The notes under the pieces: generated by a model
Database searches by the model: none
The model's input: only the letters and a program-made list of their open reading frames with translations
Told to the model about the DNA's origin: nothing
Part shown: positions 25,850-35,637 of the stretch, one piece after another
Layout: every line of letters starts with the position of its first letter
Numbering within the stretch: position 1 is the stretch's first letter
NCBI GenBank assembly: GCA_023415055.1
Contig: JAEZLZ010000140.1
Coordinates: 1-64,000, forward strand
Origin: Bacillota bacterium
GTDB taxonomy: Bacteria; Bacillota; Clostridia; Lachnospirales; Lachnospiraceae
Direction of reading: 5' to 3'
Length of the DNA: 64,000 nucleotides
Program-made: the position numbers and the translations under genes

Positions 25850-25881
25850 TAGTAGAAGGTACAGCGGATAGGAGGAAGCAT

Positions 25882-26637
25882 ATGACAAATATCATTTTAC
25901 GGGGATGTAACGGTAAAATGGGTCAAGTAATCACCGAGATTGTGGAAGCGGACGAGAATGCAGTTATTATTGCAGGGATCGATGTCTCACAAAATCGCAA
26001 CAATAAGTATCCTGTATACCAAAGCTTTCACCAATGTAATGTGAGAGCAGATGTTATCATAGACTTTTCGGCACCGGTTAATCTGGAGGAGATGCTTGAT
26101 TTTGCCATTGATCGCCAAATTGGTATCGTATTGTGTACAACAGGCTTCAGTAAGGAACAACTTGTACTAATTGATAAGGCTACCGAACAGATTCCGATCC
26201 TGCGCTCTGCCAATATGTCTGTGGGAATTAATCTGATCAGCAAGCTGGTACAGGAGGCGGCAAGCATCCTTGCTGATGCTGGTTTTGATATTGAGATTGT
26301 CGAGCGCCATCATAATAAGAAGGTGGATGCACCCTCCGGAACCGCACTTGCTTTGGCGGATGCGATTAATGAAGTACTGGATAACGAATATCAATACAAA
26401 TATGACCGTTCTGCTGAACGTATTGCTAGAGATAAAAAAGAAATAGGTATCTCAGCGGTCCGCGGTGGTACGATCGTCGGAGAACACGAGATTATCTTTG
26501 CAGGAACCGATGAGGTAATCGAGATTAAGCACACGGCATATTCCAAGGCCATCTTTGCAAAGGGTGCTGTTCAGGCTGCAAAGTTCTTACCTGGTAAGGC
26601 AGCAGGAATGTACAAGATGAGTGATTTGATGGAATGA
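25882..26637 (+). CDS. dapB: 4-hydroxy-tetrahydrodipicolinate reductase
   Basis: 251 aa, NAD(P)H-dependent reductase that makes tetrahydrodipicolinate. Rossmann motif ILRGCNGKMGQVI at the N-terminus; DapB signature EIVERHHNKKVDAPSGTAL with the catalytic His-His and Lys; GGTIVGEHEIIFAG. AGGAGG before the ATG. Confidence 0.98.
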   Translation: MTNIILRGCNGKMGQVITEIVEADENAVIIAGIDVSQNRNNKYPVYQSFHQCNVRADVIIDFSAPVNLEEMLDFAIDRQIGIVLCTTGFSKEQLVLIDKATEQIPILRSANMSVGINLISKLVQEAASILADAGFDIEIVERHHNKKVDAPSGTALALADAINEVLDNEYQYKYDRSAERIARDKKEIGISAVRGGTIVGEHEIIFAGTDEVIEIKHTAYSKAIFAKGAVQAAKFLPGKAAGMYKMSDLME

Positions 26638-26668
26638 GAAATAGATAAAATATCAGATAGTAATACAG

Positions 26669-26725
26669 GGAGGCGGTGAAACGCCTCCTTTCTTTGTGCT
26701 GTGTGTCCAGCGAAGCCGGACACAC
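26669..26725 (+). terminator. Terminator of dapAB, with a second hairpin
   Basis: GGAGGCG (26669-26675)/CGCCTCC (26682-26688) then TTTCTTT. A second perfect stem, GTGTGTCC (26701-26708)/GGACACAC (26718-26725), follows. Confidence 0.85.
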
Positions 26726-26845
26726 TTTCAATACCAAAAATTTGTTGGATTTGTTCACAAAATTTTCGTATTCATGGTGTATCATTTAGGTGATTAAAAT
26801 GGTTTGACAATAGGATCAAACTAAAATGATAAGGAGGAGACAATT

Positions 26846-27895
26846 TTGATTGAGGTAAAAAATTTGGTGAAACGGTACGGAAATCAAACCGCAGTGGACC
26901 ACTTAACCTTTACTGTTGAAAAGGGACAGATTCTGGGCTTTCTCGGACCGAATGGAGCCGGTAAAACAACTACGATGAACATTATCACCGGTTATATTTC
27001 AGCAACGGAAGGTACCGTTACCGTAAATGGTGTGGATGTTTCTGAGGAACCGGAGGAAGTGAAGAAAATGATCGGCTACCTGCCGGAATTTCCACCCCTT
27101 TATCCGGATATGACGGTACGGGAGTATCTTACTTTTGTGGCTGACTTAAAGAAGATTAATAAGAGCGAGAAGAAACAAATGATCGAAGAGGTAATGAATG
27201 CAACGAAAATTACCCCGATGTCAGAGCGCTTAATTAAACATCTTTCCAAAGGATATAAGCAAAGGGTAGGACTTGCTCAGGCAATCATGGGTTATCCGGA
27301 GCTGATCATCCTGGATGAACCTACGGTTGGCCTGGATCCGAAGCAAATTATTGAGATCCGCGAGTTGATCAAGGAATTAAGCAAAAAGCATACGATTATT
27401 TTAAGTTCACATATCATGCAGGAGGTTAGTGCGGTATGTGATACTGTCATGATCATTGATCGAGGTAAGCTGATCTTAAGCGATAAGCCTGAAAATCTGA
27501 GTTATCGCCTTGGAGCCACCGGTGGTATGAAATTGTCAGTGAAGGGTGACAAGTCGACGATTGTAACAGCATTGAAGAAAGTGCAGCGAATCAGAAAGAT
27601 CAAAGAACATCCTCCAATCGACGAAGGAGTTATGGAGCTTACTGTATTTTGTGGTGAAAAAGAAGATATCCGTGAGGAAGTGTTCCATGCATTATGTAAT
27701 GCCGGGACTCCTATTCTGGAGATGCAATCGATTCGCATGAGCCTGGAAGATATCTTCCTTAAGGTTACGAACAAAGAAAAACCTACACCAATTGAGCTGA
27801 ATGCACCCCCGGCTTTTGATGAGGAGGAAGCAGATGCTTCTGAGATAATAATTATGCGGGATGAGGAGGTAGACTCAGATGCTGGCGATTTATAA
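26846..27895 (+). CDS. ABC-2 type transporter ATPase (GldA-like)
   Basis: 349 aa, starts at TTG behind AAGGAGGAG. Walker A GPNGAGKTTT, signature LSKGYKQRVGLAQA, Walker B LIILDEP. Residues about 225-310 match the C-terminal extension of GldA/CcmA-type ATPases; the last ~35 residues are strongly acidic. It overlaps the permease gene by 17 bp. The four genes ATPase-permease-GldG-DUF4340 form one operon; in Bacteroidetes GldAFG is linked with gliding, while in Firmicutes the substrate is unknown. Confidence 0.9.
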   Translation: MIEVKNLVKRYGNQTAVDHLTFTVEKGQILGFLGPNGAGKTTTMNIITGYISATEGTVTVNGVDVSEEPEEVKKMIGYLPEFPPLYPDMTVREYLTFVADLKKINKSEKKQMIEEVMNATKITPMSERLIKHLSKGYKQRVGLAQAIMGYPELIILDEPTVGLDPKQIIEIRELIKELSKKHTIILSSHIMQEVSAVCDTVMIIDRGKLILSDKPENLSYRLGATGGMKLSVKGDKSTIVTALKKVQRIRKIKEHPPIDEGVMELTVFCGEKEDIREEVFHALCNAGTPILEMQSIRMSLEDIFLKVTNKEKPTPIELNAPPAFDEEEADASEIIIMRDEEVDSDAGDL

Positions 27896-28742
27896 GAAGG
27901 AATTACGTTCCTATTTTACTTCGATGATCGGATATGTATTCATAGCCATTTTTTTAGTGATTATCGGTATTTATTTTGTGGTTCAAAATCTATTATATGC
28001 TTCTGCTAATTTAGAACAGACCTTATCCTCGATCACCTTTCTGGTCGCTCTCTTAATTCCTCTGTTAACCATGAGGCTAATGGCGGAAGAAAATAAACAG
28101 AAGACCGATCAACTATTGTATACATCACCGGTTACCGCTTCCTCCATCGTATTCGGTAAGTTCTTGGCTGTATTTACGATCTATGGGATTGTTCTCTTGG
28201 CCGTATGTACCTTCCCCTTGATTATGATGATGTATGGAACGGTACCGCTACTGCCGGCTTATGCGGGTATTCTGGGCTTTGCTCTACTGGGTGGTGCTTA
28301 CCTTAGCATAGGCTTATTCATTTCATCTCTTACCGAGAGCCAGGTGGTTGCAGCGGTTATTACATTTATTGTATTTATATTTACAATATTTATGGATTCG
28401 ATCGCAGGTATCCTTCCGACTAGCAATAAAGCAGCGGTAGTAACCTTTGCATTCATTATCCTGATTATCTGTGTAATCGTATATTCAATGGTTCGTAACA
28501 TGACCCTGGCAGTCGGAACCGGTATCGTTGGCTGTGCTGTATTATTGGCAGTATATTTTCTCAAACCGACACTGCTGGACGGATCTGTAGTTAGTGTATT
28601 TGGTTGGTTCTCCGTACTCAAACGCTATGATTCCTTTGCTTACGGCACCTTGAATGTGGCATCGATTGTATATTACGTAAGTATAATCTTCTTATTTACC
28701 TTCTTGACGACGCAGATGATTAATAAGAAGAGATTTAGCTAG
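27879..28742 (+). CDS. ABC-2 type transporter permease (GldF-like)
   Basis: 287 aa, about six membrane helices. N-terminus LAIYKKELRSYFTSMIGYVF and the RLMAEENKQKTDQLLYTSPV segment are typical of the GldF/NosY-like ABC-2 permeases. Starts inside the ATPase gene and is followed after 18 nt by the GldG-like gene. Confidence 0.9.
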   Translation: MLAIYKKELRSYFTSMIGYVFIAIFLVIIGIYFVVQNLLYASANLEQTLSSITFLVALLIPLLTMRLMAEENKQKTDQLLYTSPVTASSIVFGKFLAVFTIYGIVLLAVCTFPLIMMMYGTVPLLPAYAGILGFALLGGAYLSIGLFISSLTESQVVAAVITFIVFIFTIFMDSIAGILPTSNKAAVVTFAFIILIICVIVYSMVRNMTLAVGTGIVGCAVLLAVYFLKPTLLDGSVVSVFGWFSVLKRYDSFAYGTLNVASIVYYVSIIFLFTFLTTQMINKKRFS

Positions 28743-28760
28743 GGAAAGGAGAATGATACC

Positions 28761-30221
28761 GTGAAAAAATCAGGTTCAAATGATAATGAGAAGATAGGCT
28801 TTTTCGGAAAAATCAAGGCATCCTTTTCCGGAAAGAAGTTTCGTGGAAGAATGTATATCACTGCAGTAACTACGGTGGTATTCATCATAGTACTTGTTGT
28901 GAATATGCTCGTATCACAGCTGAATATTCAGCTTGATCTTAGCTCTCAGAAGATGTATACACTGACCGGCGATACAAAAAAGCTGGTCTCCGAACTGTCC
29001 GATGATATTACCATCTATTTTCTGGCACAAACCGGTAATGAATTAGAGGTATTTAAGAAAATTGCAGAAAAATATGATCGCCTATCCGATAAAGTAAAAC
29101 TGGAATATAAAGATCCGGTACTGTATCCGACCTTTGCAAAGGATTATACCGACGAAGAGATCTCAGAGAACAGCTTTATTGTAGTCGATAACACAAATGG
29201 TCGTTCAAAATATGTGGATTATAATGATATGTTAGTTCAGGAGATGGACTACCAGACTTATCAAACGAATACCACAGCGATTGATGTAGAGGGAGAATTG
29301 ACCTCAGCGATTCAGTATGTGACCAGCACGGATCTTCCGATGATGTATGTAGTAGAGGGTCATGGTGAGACTGCCATCGGTAGTGTATTCACCGAATCCA
29401 TCAATAAGATGAATATGTCGATCGAGAAGCTTAAGACAATCTCCGCAACCAGTATCCCGGAGGATTGCGGTATCCTATATCTGAATGCTCCTACTACCGA
29501 TTTTACAGAGGAAGAGACTAAGATGATCAAGGATTATCTGGCTGCCGGCGGAGATATGATTGCTACGGTAAATTATAAGACCTCTGGACTGAAAAATTAT
29601 ACCTCGATTCTGAATTACTACGGTATTGAAGTGGTGAATGGTATTGTATTCGAGGGTAACCTGGATATGCTGTATTCGAACAATCCGATGTTTTTACTCC
29701 CTAAGGTAGAGAGCCATGACATCAGTTCGAAAGCAGCCGGTGCAAAGGTTCCTGTCATTATGCCGCAAAGCGTTGCAATAAAGGTTGCGGATACGACAAG
29801 AAGCTCACTAACCTTTGCTCCCTTACTGACCACCTCCGATTCCTCCTACGCCAAGGATCCGAATAGTATAAAAACCGCAGAGAAGCAGTCCGGTGATATC
29901 GAAGGGCCGTTTAATGTTGCCTTAGCAGCAACCGAAACCTATGAAGGAACGGATACCAAAATAGCGGTATATGCTACGGAATATGCCTTTGAGGACAGTA
30001 CCTTAAGCTATGGTAATCTGGACATGCTGAGCGGAACCGTCAGCTATATGCTTGGTGAAGGAGTATCTACCTTGACGATTCCCACCAAGAGTATTGAGCA
30101 GGAATTAATTTATCCTTCTCAGGCAGAAGGCCTGGCATGGGGTGGTATCATTATTTTGCTCCTTCCTGCAGCAATCTTTACCCTGGGTATCGTTGTCAGC
30201 CTAAGAAGGAGGAAGAAATAA
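28761..30221 (+). CDS. GldG-like ABC auxiliary protein
   Basis: 486 aa, GTG start after GGAG. A cytoplasmic basic N-terminus, membrane helix about 31-53, long extracytoplasmic domain (about 55-455) with VEGHGETAIGS and CGILYLNAPTTDFTEEETKM as in the GldG/DUF4350-type domain, and a C-terminal helix about 457-480 ending in Arg/Lys. Such proteins are thought to bind the substrate for the paired ABC permease. Its stop overlaps the next start by one base. Confidence 0.85.
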   Translation: MKKSGSNDNEKIGFFGKIKASFSGKKFRGRMYITAVTTVVFIIVLVVNMLVSQLNIQLDLSSQKMYTLTGDTKKLVSELSDDITIYFLAQTGNELEVFKKIAEKYDRLSDKVKLEYKDPVLYPTFAKDYTDEEISENSFIVVDNTNGRSKYVDYNDMLVQEMDYQTYQTNTTAIDVEGELTSAIQYVTSTDLPMMYVVEGHGETAIGSVFTESINKMNMSIEKLKTISATSIPEDCGILYLNAPTTDFTEEETKMIKDYLAAGGDMIATVNYKTSGLKNYTSILNYYGIEVVNGIVFEGNLDMLYSNNPMFLLPKVESHDISSKAAGAKVPVIMPQSVAIKVADTTRSSLTFAPLLTTSDSSYAKDPNSIKTAEKQSGDIEGPFNVALAATETYEGTDTKIAVYATEYAFEDSTLSYGNLDMLSGTVSYMLGEGVSTLTIPTKSIEQELIYPSQAEGLAWGGIIILLLPAAIFTLGIVVSLRRRKK

Positions 30222-31717
30222 TGGCGAGAAGAAAGAAAAAAAATGCGGTGACGCTGATTTTACTTCTTTTAGCATTGGCAGGTCTGATCGGATTCTATGT
30301 ATGGTACTCGAATAAGCCGGCCGACGAGGAGAAGACGGAGGATACCTCTCTCGTCCTATCTACAATAGATACAGCAAAGGTAAATACCCTACACTACAGC
30401 TATCAGGATACGGATCTGACTTTAGTGAAAGAGGATGATCTCTGGAAATCAGATGCGGATAAGAAGCGCCCGATCAATCAGGACCGAGTGAAAAGCATGC
30501 TCGACCTCATTGATGAGATCAGTGCGACCAGAGTAATCGCAGAGTCTTCTGAAAAACTTGCTGATTATGGGCTGGAGACGCCAGTTTCTTATCTCTTGGC
30601 GACTTTAGAGGACGGCTCCAGTGTAAGCATTAAAATAGGTAATAAGGTTACTGCCGGTGATGGCTATTACGCACTCGTGAACGATGATAAAAAGGTGTAT
30701 CTGCTGGCGGATAGCTTTGGAACAGGCTTACAATTTACGGATTCAGATATGACAGAGGTAGCCAAAGATCTGACGATCGGGGCGGAAAATATCAAGTATA
30801 TCAGTGTCGATAATCGTGACGGTGAGGATCTGGAGGTAAAATATGATGAGAAAAATACATTGGATAACAGCGGTTCTGCTATGTTTCCATGGGTGATTCT
30901 TAAGCCGTATTCACAGGGATATACCGCAGACAGCTCAGCGATCTCGACACTTCAGCAAAAATATACAACCTTTGATTATATCAAATGTGTGGAATATAAC
31001 CCGTCTGACCTTAGTAAATATGGCTTGGAACAGCCTTTATCTGTCATAAGTCTCGGATATCAGGAGGCTCGTACAGAGAAGCTCGATAAGCCGGAGAAGA
31101 ATTCGGACACCGGTGAGGAGATTACAGAGAAGACCTATTACGATCCGAAGGAGTATCAGATCAAGGTTGGTAATCTGGATGAGAGCAACAACTACTATGT
31201 TATGATAGATGGTGACAGCTCCGTCTATACGATTGGTAAAGATGCAGTTGATAATATGATGGAAGTGGATTCATTTAGTCTATTGAACAAATTTGTCGCT
31301 ATTCCGAATATTGATTTGGTTGATCAGATTGATGTTAATATTGACGGAACCACTTACACGATGAATATTGAGCGTACTAACGCTAAGAATGATAAGGGAG
31401 AGGACGAGGTTAAGACTACTTATTTCTATAACGGAAAGGAAGTAGAGGAGGATGTCTTTAAGGATGTGTACCAGAATTTGATTGCGGCAAAATATGATGC
31501 TCCAATCAAGGAGGAAGTGAATACGGATGGAGTAACACCTTACTTAACGATGACCTTCCGTCTGCATGACCAGAATAAAACAACCATCACAGCCTCCTAT
31601 CTGCCATATGATGACAGCTTCTATATCATCGACAACGGTGAAACCCGCTTCTTCGCGGATAAGAGAAAAATCGAAAGTATCGCAAAGGCGGTCAAAGAAT
31701 TTAAGAAAACAGAATAG
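30221..31717 (+). CDS. DUF4340 domain membrane-anchored protein
   Basis: 498 aa. The ATG at 30221 shares its A with the previous stop (TAATG) behind AGGAGG; the open frame continues upstream to 30137 but that part lies inside the GldG-like gene. One N-terminal membrane helix (about 9-27), the rest outside. Repeated DUF4340-type segments: LADYGLETPVSYLLATLEDG and LSKYGLEQPLSVISLGYQ, each followed by IGN/VGN then YYxxxDxxxxVY. Companion of GldG-like proteins in many genomes; biochemical role unknown. Confidence 0.87.
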   Translation: MARRKKKNAVTLILLLLALAGLIGFYVWYSNKPADEEKTEDTSLVLSTIDTAKVNTLHYSYQDTDLTLVKEDDLWKSDADKKRPINQDRVKSMLDLIDEISATRVIAESSEKLADYGLETPVSYLLATLEDGSSVSIKIGNKVTAGDGYYALVNDDKKVYLLADSFGTGLQFTDSDMTEVAKDLTIGAENIKYISVDNRDGEDLEVKYDEKNTLDNSGSAMFPWVILKPYSQGYTADSSAISTLQQKYTTFDYIKCVEYNPSDLSKYGLEQPLSVISLGYQEARTEKLDKPEKNSDTGEEITEKTYYDPKEYQIKVGNLDESNNYYVMIDGDSSVYTIGKDAVDNMMEVDSFSLLNKFVAIPNIDLVDQIDVNIDGTTYTMNIERTNAKNDKGEDEVKTTYFYNGKEVEEDVFKDVYQNLIAAKYDAPIKEEVNTDGVTPYLTMTFRLHDQNKTTITASYLPYDDSFYIIDNGETRFFADKRKIESIAKAVKEFKKTE

Positions 31718-31796
31718 TAGAATGTGCTTTACCTTTCGATTCTTGCAAAGGTGCAACTGGAAGAATGATGGGATTATAAAGCAGGTATCATAGAAA

Positions 31797-31882
31797 TAGG
31801 AAGGAACGGCTCCCATAACTGGATCAAGCTTATGCGATAAGCTTTATAGTTACGGGAGTAGTTGCCTTCCTTCTTTACTTTT
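31797..31882 (+). terminator. Long terminator hairpin of the ABC operon
   Basis: AGGAAGG (31797) pairs with CCTTCCT (about 31865-31871), CTCCC and ATAACT pair with AGTTA and GGGAG, and the tip is AAGCTTAT/ATAAGCTT; CTTTTT follows. It ends the four-gene operon. Confidence 0.8.
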
Positions 31883-32031
31883 TAATATGGTAGCTTGTTT
31901 CCTTCTTTTACCGAATAATCTCTACTTCTTTAGGTAGACACAATTGTCTAAAACTATTCTAACATCCTCGAATAGAAATAAAAGTAAAATTATGCGAATT
32001 CTCACAGGAACTTGTACGAATATTACTTCCA

Positions 32032-32061
32032 TTGACATAATATATTAGCGTATGGGATAAT
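32032..32061 (+). promoter_or_regulatory. Promoter of the SpoIID-domain gene
   Basis: TTGACA (32032-32037), 18 nt, GATAAT (32056-32061), 43 nt before the start at 32105. Transcription would start near 32068, which excludes the upstream in-frame ATG at 32066. Confidence 0.7.
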
Positions 32062-32104
32062 CACTATGTCAATAGGTGAATCAGGGCCTGGAATAGGAGC
32101 AGCG

Positions 32105-34573
32105 ATGAGTGTAAAGAGAAAGCTTATATTGATGGGGATATGTGTCGGGATCATAATTATAGTTTTTACAGTCAATATTATTCGCGGAATGAAGGAAGAG
32201 AAGCAGGAAGAGCCGGAGCATACCGTGGTGGAGAATAACGGTATCACCTATGCTGAGGCATACCGACTGTTAAGCTTCCTTGAATATAATAAAATACAAA
32301 GAGATAGTCTTACGATGGGAATTACTTATGACCGGCAGGAGATGTCAGGATGGTATGATCCCTATGTGAATGCAGTATGGAAAATGGGCTTGATAGAGAG
32401 TACAATTTCTGTTGCTCCGACACAGGCTCTTACCTATAGCGCCTGCAAGAGTATGATGGATCGGCTGATATTGAAAGATCCAAAATATCAAAGTGCATAT
32501 TCCGGAATAGCCTTTGATTTTACTAAAGGCGATCAGCCGATGCTGCTTCCTGAATTTCTGGAATTGTATGAGGTAATAGTAGCTTTAACAGGGGATGTGA
32601 AGAATCCGATACAGTTGAAAACGCTTCTGGTTCTTGATAAGGAAGAGACCGAGGACGGAGCAGCTAGGATGGTAACAGATGCAGGCAAATTCTATTATTC
32701 CGATGCAAAAAGCTATGAAAAGGAAGAGGAAGCCCAGACGTCTGATTTGGTTAGCGAATATTTGGACAAAGGTATTAGGGCATATATCTGCGATCAGGAG
32801 TTAATCTATATCAAAGAGATCTCCACTGAGAAGATCATAGTACATAATGCCTGGATAATAAAGGGAGAAGGACAGAATATCGATGCTTTTGTATGCGGTA
32901 TCAATAAAACTTTCTCAGCACAGTACAAGCTTGCGACCACTCTGGAGAATGTAATCGGTGATATCACCATTGAGAATCAGAAGGTAGTGAAAATACTTCA
33001 AAAACCTGAGGTGATTCAGGGTAAGGTACTTCAGACCGGTAAGGACTATATTGAAATTGAAGGCTATGGAAAAGTAAAACTGGAAGAGGATTTTAGAATT
33101 TATAAATTATATGGAAAGCTGTCGGAGGAACCGACAAACAGTATTCTGGTTGGCTATGAGAATACTGATTTTGTAGTATCACTGGGTAAAATCAGTGCAG
33201 CTTTAATCACCGAAAGTATTAAGGCAGAGAATATCCGAGTACTTCTGATGACATCAGGATTCCAGGATTATTATCATAAAAAGGTGGAACTCACTGCTAC
33301 AAGTGACTTTACGATCAGTAATAAGGAAGAGGAGCATTCCTACAAAAAAGGAGATATCGTAACGATCGAACCCGGATCTGCACTCCTATCTGAAGGTAGA
33401 ATCAAGGTGAAGCCGGCGGAGGAGGATGCAAGAATAGAATTACTCTCCGTGGAACGATCGGATGGCTATCCCAAGTACCGAGGCAGCATCGAGTTGTCCG
33501 AGGGTGAACAGGGGCTTCTGGTGATCAATGAACTGCCGTTGGAGGAATATCTGTATGCGGTAATTCCGAGTGAGATGCCTACTTATTATGGGCTGGAATC
33601 TCTTCGTGTTCAGGCGGTATGTGCAAGAAGCTATGCATATAAGCACCTGATGGCAAATAGTCTCAGTGAATACGGTGCACATGTGGATGATAGTGTATCC
33701 TATCAGGTATATAATAATATCTCCGAAAATGAAGATTCTGTGTTGGCAGTGAAGGATACCTACGGAAAGGTTGTGGAATATCAGGGTGAAGTGATTACAG
33801 CATATTATTTCTCAACCTCCTGCGGGCATACCTCTGAGGCAGCAAATGTATGGTCAAACAATACGAATCTACCCTATCTGGTAGGTAAGCTCCTATCTGT
33901 GAAAGAGGAGAAGGATGGCGATGCTTCACCAAGCACCGATGAGGATCAGTATAGGGATCTGTCCTCAGAAGAAGCCTTTCGAAGCTTTATCGAAGATGAG
34001 CAGCTGAAAACCTATGACAGCAATTTTAATTGGTATCGCTGGAAGGTAACAATAAAGGCAAAGGAACTGAAGAAGGTAATAGAAGAGAATCTGGCAAGGA
34101 GATATACGGCAAATCCGGATTTAATACTAACCAAGACCGGAAAGGATGAGAACGGCGATGTTTTTGAAAGCCATCCGGTGGATAGCGTCGGCGATATTGT
34201 GGATATCTCTGTTTTAAAAAGAGAGAGCAGTGGAATTATCTCTGAATTACAGATAGAGGGAAGTGAGGCAACCGTAAAAGTCAGAACGGAATACAACATC
34301 AGGGCTCTGCTCGCACCCTTATATGATACGGTGGTTCGTAAGGACGAGAGCGAAGTGAAAAATCTGAATCTTCTGCCAAGTGCATTTTTCCTCATTGATA
34401 AGGAGGAAGAGGATAATAAGATCAAGAGCCTTACTCTGATCGGTGGTGGTTACGGACATGGAGTCGGAATGAGCCAAAACGGTGTGAAGGCGTTGGCTGA
34501 TGCGGGGGAAGGCTATGAAAGCATCCTGTCCTATTTCTATGAGGGGACCGAGCTTGGATTCATTTATGAATAG
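32105..34573 (+). CDS. Large SpoIID/LytB-domain protein with SLH-like N-terminus
   Basis: 822 aa. AGGAG at 32095 sets the ATG at 32105. A membrane helix (about 6-25), then an SLH-like stretch (GITYAEAYRLLSFLEYN, WYDPYVNAVWKMGLIES, ALTYSACKSMMDRLIL). The SpoIID domain (about 455-810) has LPLEEYLYAVIPSEMP, LRVQAVCARSYAYKHL, AYYFSTSCGHTSEAANVW and near the end GGGYGHGVGMSQNG. SpoIID cleaves denuded glycan strands during engulfment; canonical SpoIID is about 340 aa. This longer, surface-type form with a vegetative promoter more likely remodels the wall or is a LytB-type protein. Confidence 0.85.
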   Translation: MSVKRKLILMGICVGIIIIVFTVNIIRGMKEEKQEEPEHTVVENNGITYAEAYRLLSFLEYNKIQRDSLTMGITYDRQEMSGWYDPYVNAVWKMGLIESTISVAPTQALTYSACKSMMDRLILKDPKYQSAYSGIAFDFTKGDQPMLLPEFLELYEVIVALTGDVKNPIQLKTLLVLDKEETEDGAARMVTDAGKFYYSDAKSYEKEEEAQTSDLVSEYLDKGIRAYICDQELIYIKEISTEKIIVHNAWIIKGEGQNIDAFVCGINKTFSAQYKLATTLENVIGDITIENQKVVKILQKPEVIQGKVLQTGKDYIEIEGYGKVKLEEDFRIYKLYGKLSEEPTNSILVGYENTDFVVSLGKISAALITESIKAENIRVLLMTSGFQDYYHKKVELTATSDFTISNKEEEHSYKKGDIVTIEPGSALLSEGRIKVKPAEEDARIELLSVERSDGYPKYRGSIELSEGEQGLLVINELPLEEYLYAVIPSEMPTYYGLESLRVQAVCARSYAYKHLMANSLSEYGAHVDDSVSYQVYNNISENEDSVLAVKDTYGKVVEYQGEVITAYYFSTSCGHTSEAANVWSNNTNLPYLVGKLLSVKEEKDGDASPSTDEDQYRDLSSEEAFRSFIEDEQLKTYDSNFNWYRWKVTIKAKELKKVIEENLARRYTANPDLILTKTGKDENGDVFESHPVDSVGDIVDISVLKRESSGIISELQIEGSEATVKVRTEYNIRALLAPLYDTVVRKDESEVKNLNLLPSAFFLIDKEEEDNKIKSLTLIGGGYGHGVGMSQNGVKALADAGEGYESILSYFYEGTELGFIYE

Positions 34574-35438
34574 CCGGGTCCTTCTCCGATCTACGGTAAA
34601 CGAGCTTCAGCTTCTGAACAAAAGCTTTATTCTCAAATAAGAGATTAAACTCGGCTCCAAGGAAAAGAAGATACATGCAGAAATAGAGCCAGAGCATAAA
34701 TAGTACCACAGCAGTCAGACTGCCGTACATGGAAGCATAATTCGAAAAATTGTCGATATAATACGAAAAAGCATAGGAAAAGCCCATCCAACCGGCAGCG
34801 CAAAGCATGGCACCCGGAAGCTCATGCATAAGCTTCGTCTTTCGGTTGGGAATGACCATATAAATAATGACGAAAAATATTATGAGAGTGACTAATCCGA
34901 CGATGGTTCGTAAACTGATGATAACAAAGGCGGTATCCTCTATGACAGGTAGCTTCTGCCCAATCCAAAAGTATAGTCGATTACCAAAAACGAAGAGGAT
35001 CATGGTTAGGATCACCATAATAGCAAAGATCAGGGTATACAAAGCAGCCATCCCTCGTAACAGGAGGCTGTGTCTGGTCTCGTTAATCTCGTAGACGGAA
35101 TTCAGCCCTTTCATGACAGCAAGAAATCCCTTTCCGGCAGACCATAGGGTAGATACTACCGTAACAGAGATTAAGGTAGTAGATGCGGCAGTATCGTAGA
35201 TCTCCCTGACGATGGAGGTGATCAGGGAATTTACTGTGGTAGGGAAGGCTTGATTCAGCATCAGCAGCATACTTTCTTCCTCGATGGGAAAATATTTGAT
35301 AATGCTTAAAAGCAGCATGATAAAGGGAAAGAAAGAAATAATGATAAAGAAGGCAGCCTGGGCAGAAAAGGCAGCGACATGGTCATCTCTTATCTTCCTG
35401 GATAATAACCCGATGATACGAAAGGTTGATTTAATCAT
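34560..35438 (-). CDS. YihY/BrkB family membrane protein
   Basis: 292 aa with six membrane helices. Family landmarks: AAFSAQAAFFIIISFFPF, SAGKGFLAVMKGLNSVY, GSLTAVVLFMLWLYFCMYLLFLGAEFN. The start at 35438 (MIKSTF) follows GAGGAG by 7 nt, rather than the upstream ATG at 35474. Once called ribonuclease BN, the family is now regarded as membrane protein of unknown function. Its 3' end overlaps the converging SpoIID gene by 14 bp, leaving no room for a terminator between them. Confidence 0.92.
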   Translation of the reverse strand: MIKSTFRIIGLLSRKIRDDHVAAFSAQAAFFIIISFFPFIMLLLSIIKYFPIEEESMLLMLNQAFPTTVNSLITSIVREIYDTAASTTLISVTVVSTLWSAGKGFLAVMKGLNSVYEINETRHSLLLRGMAALYTLIFAIMVILTMILFVFGNRLYFWIGQKLPVIEDTAFVIISLRTIVGLVTLIIFFVIIYMVIPNRKTKLMHELPGAMLCAAGWMGFSYAFSYYIDNFSNYASMYGSLTAVVLFMLWLYFCMYLLFLGAEFNLLFENKAFVQKLKLVYRRSEKDPAIHK

Positions 35439-35637
35439 TATTTTACTCCTCACGTGATAAAGACTTCTCGGCATCCTTAGTCAGTATTATATTGACATAT
35501 TACTTCATTACAGCTTAACTATTACCACTTCTTACCGGGTTTGTCAAATGATATGAATATTATATTCCGTGAAAGGTAGCGCATACGATTGTGATACCTT
35601 TTATTTTATTTTATGGGGACTTAAATTATTCTATTCC

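Noticed and set aside
30137..30220. N-terminal extension of the DUF4340 protein
   Set aside because: It overlaps the GldG-like gene by 85 bp; TAATG coupling and AGGAGG support 30221.
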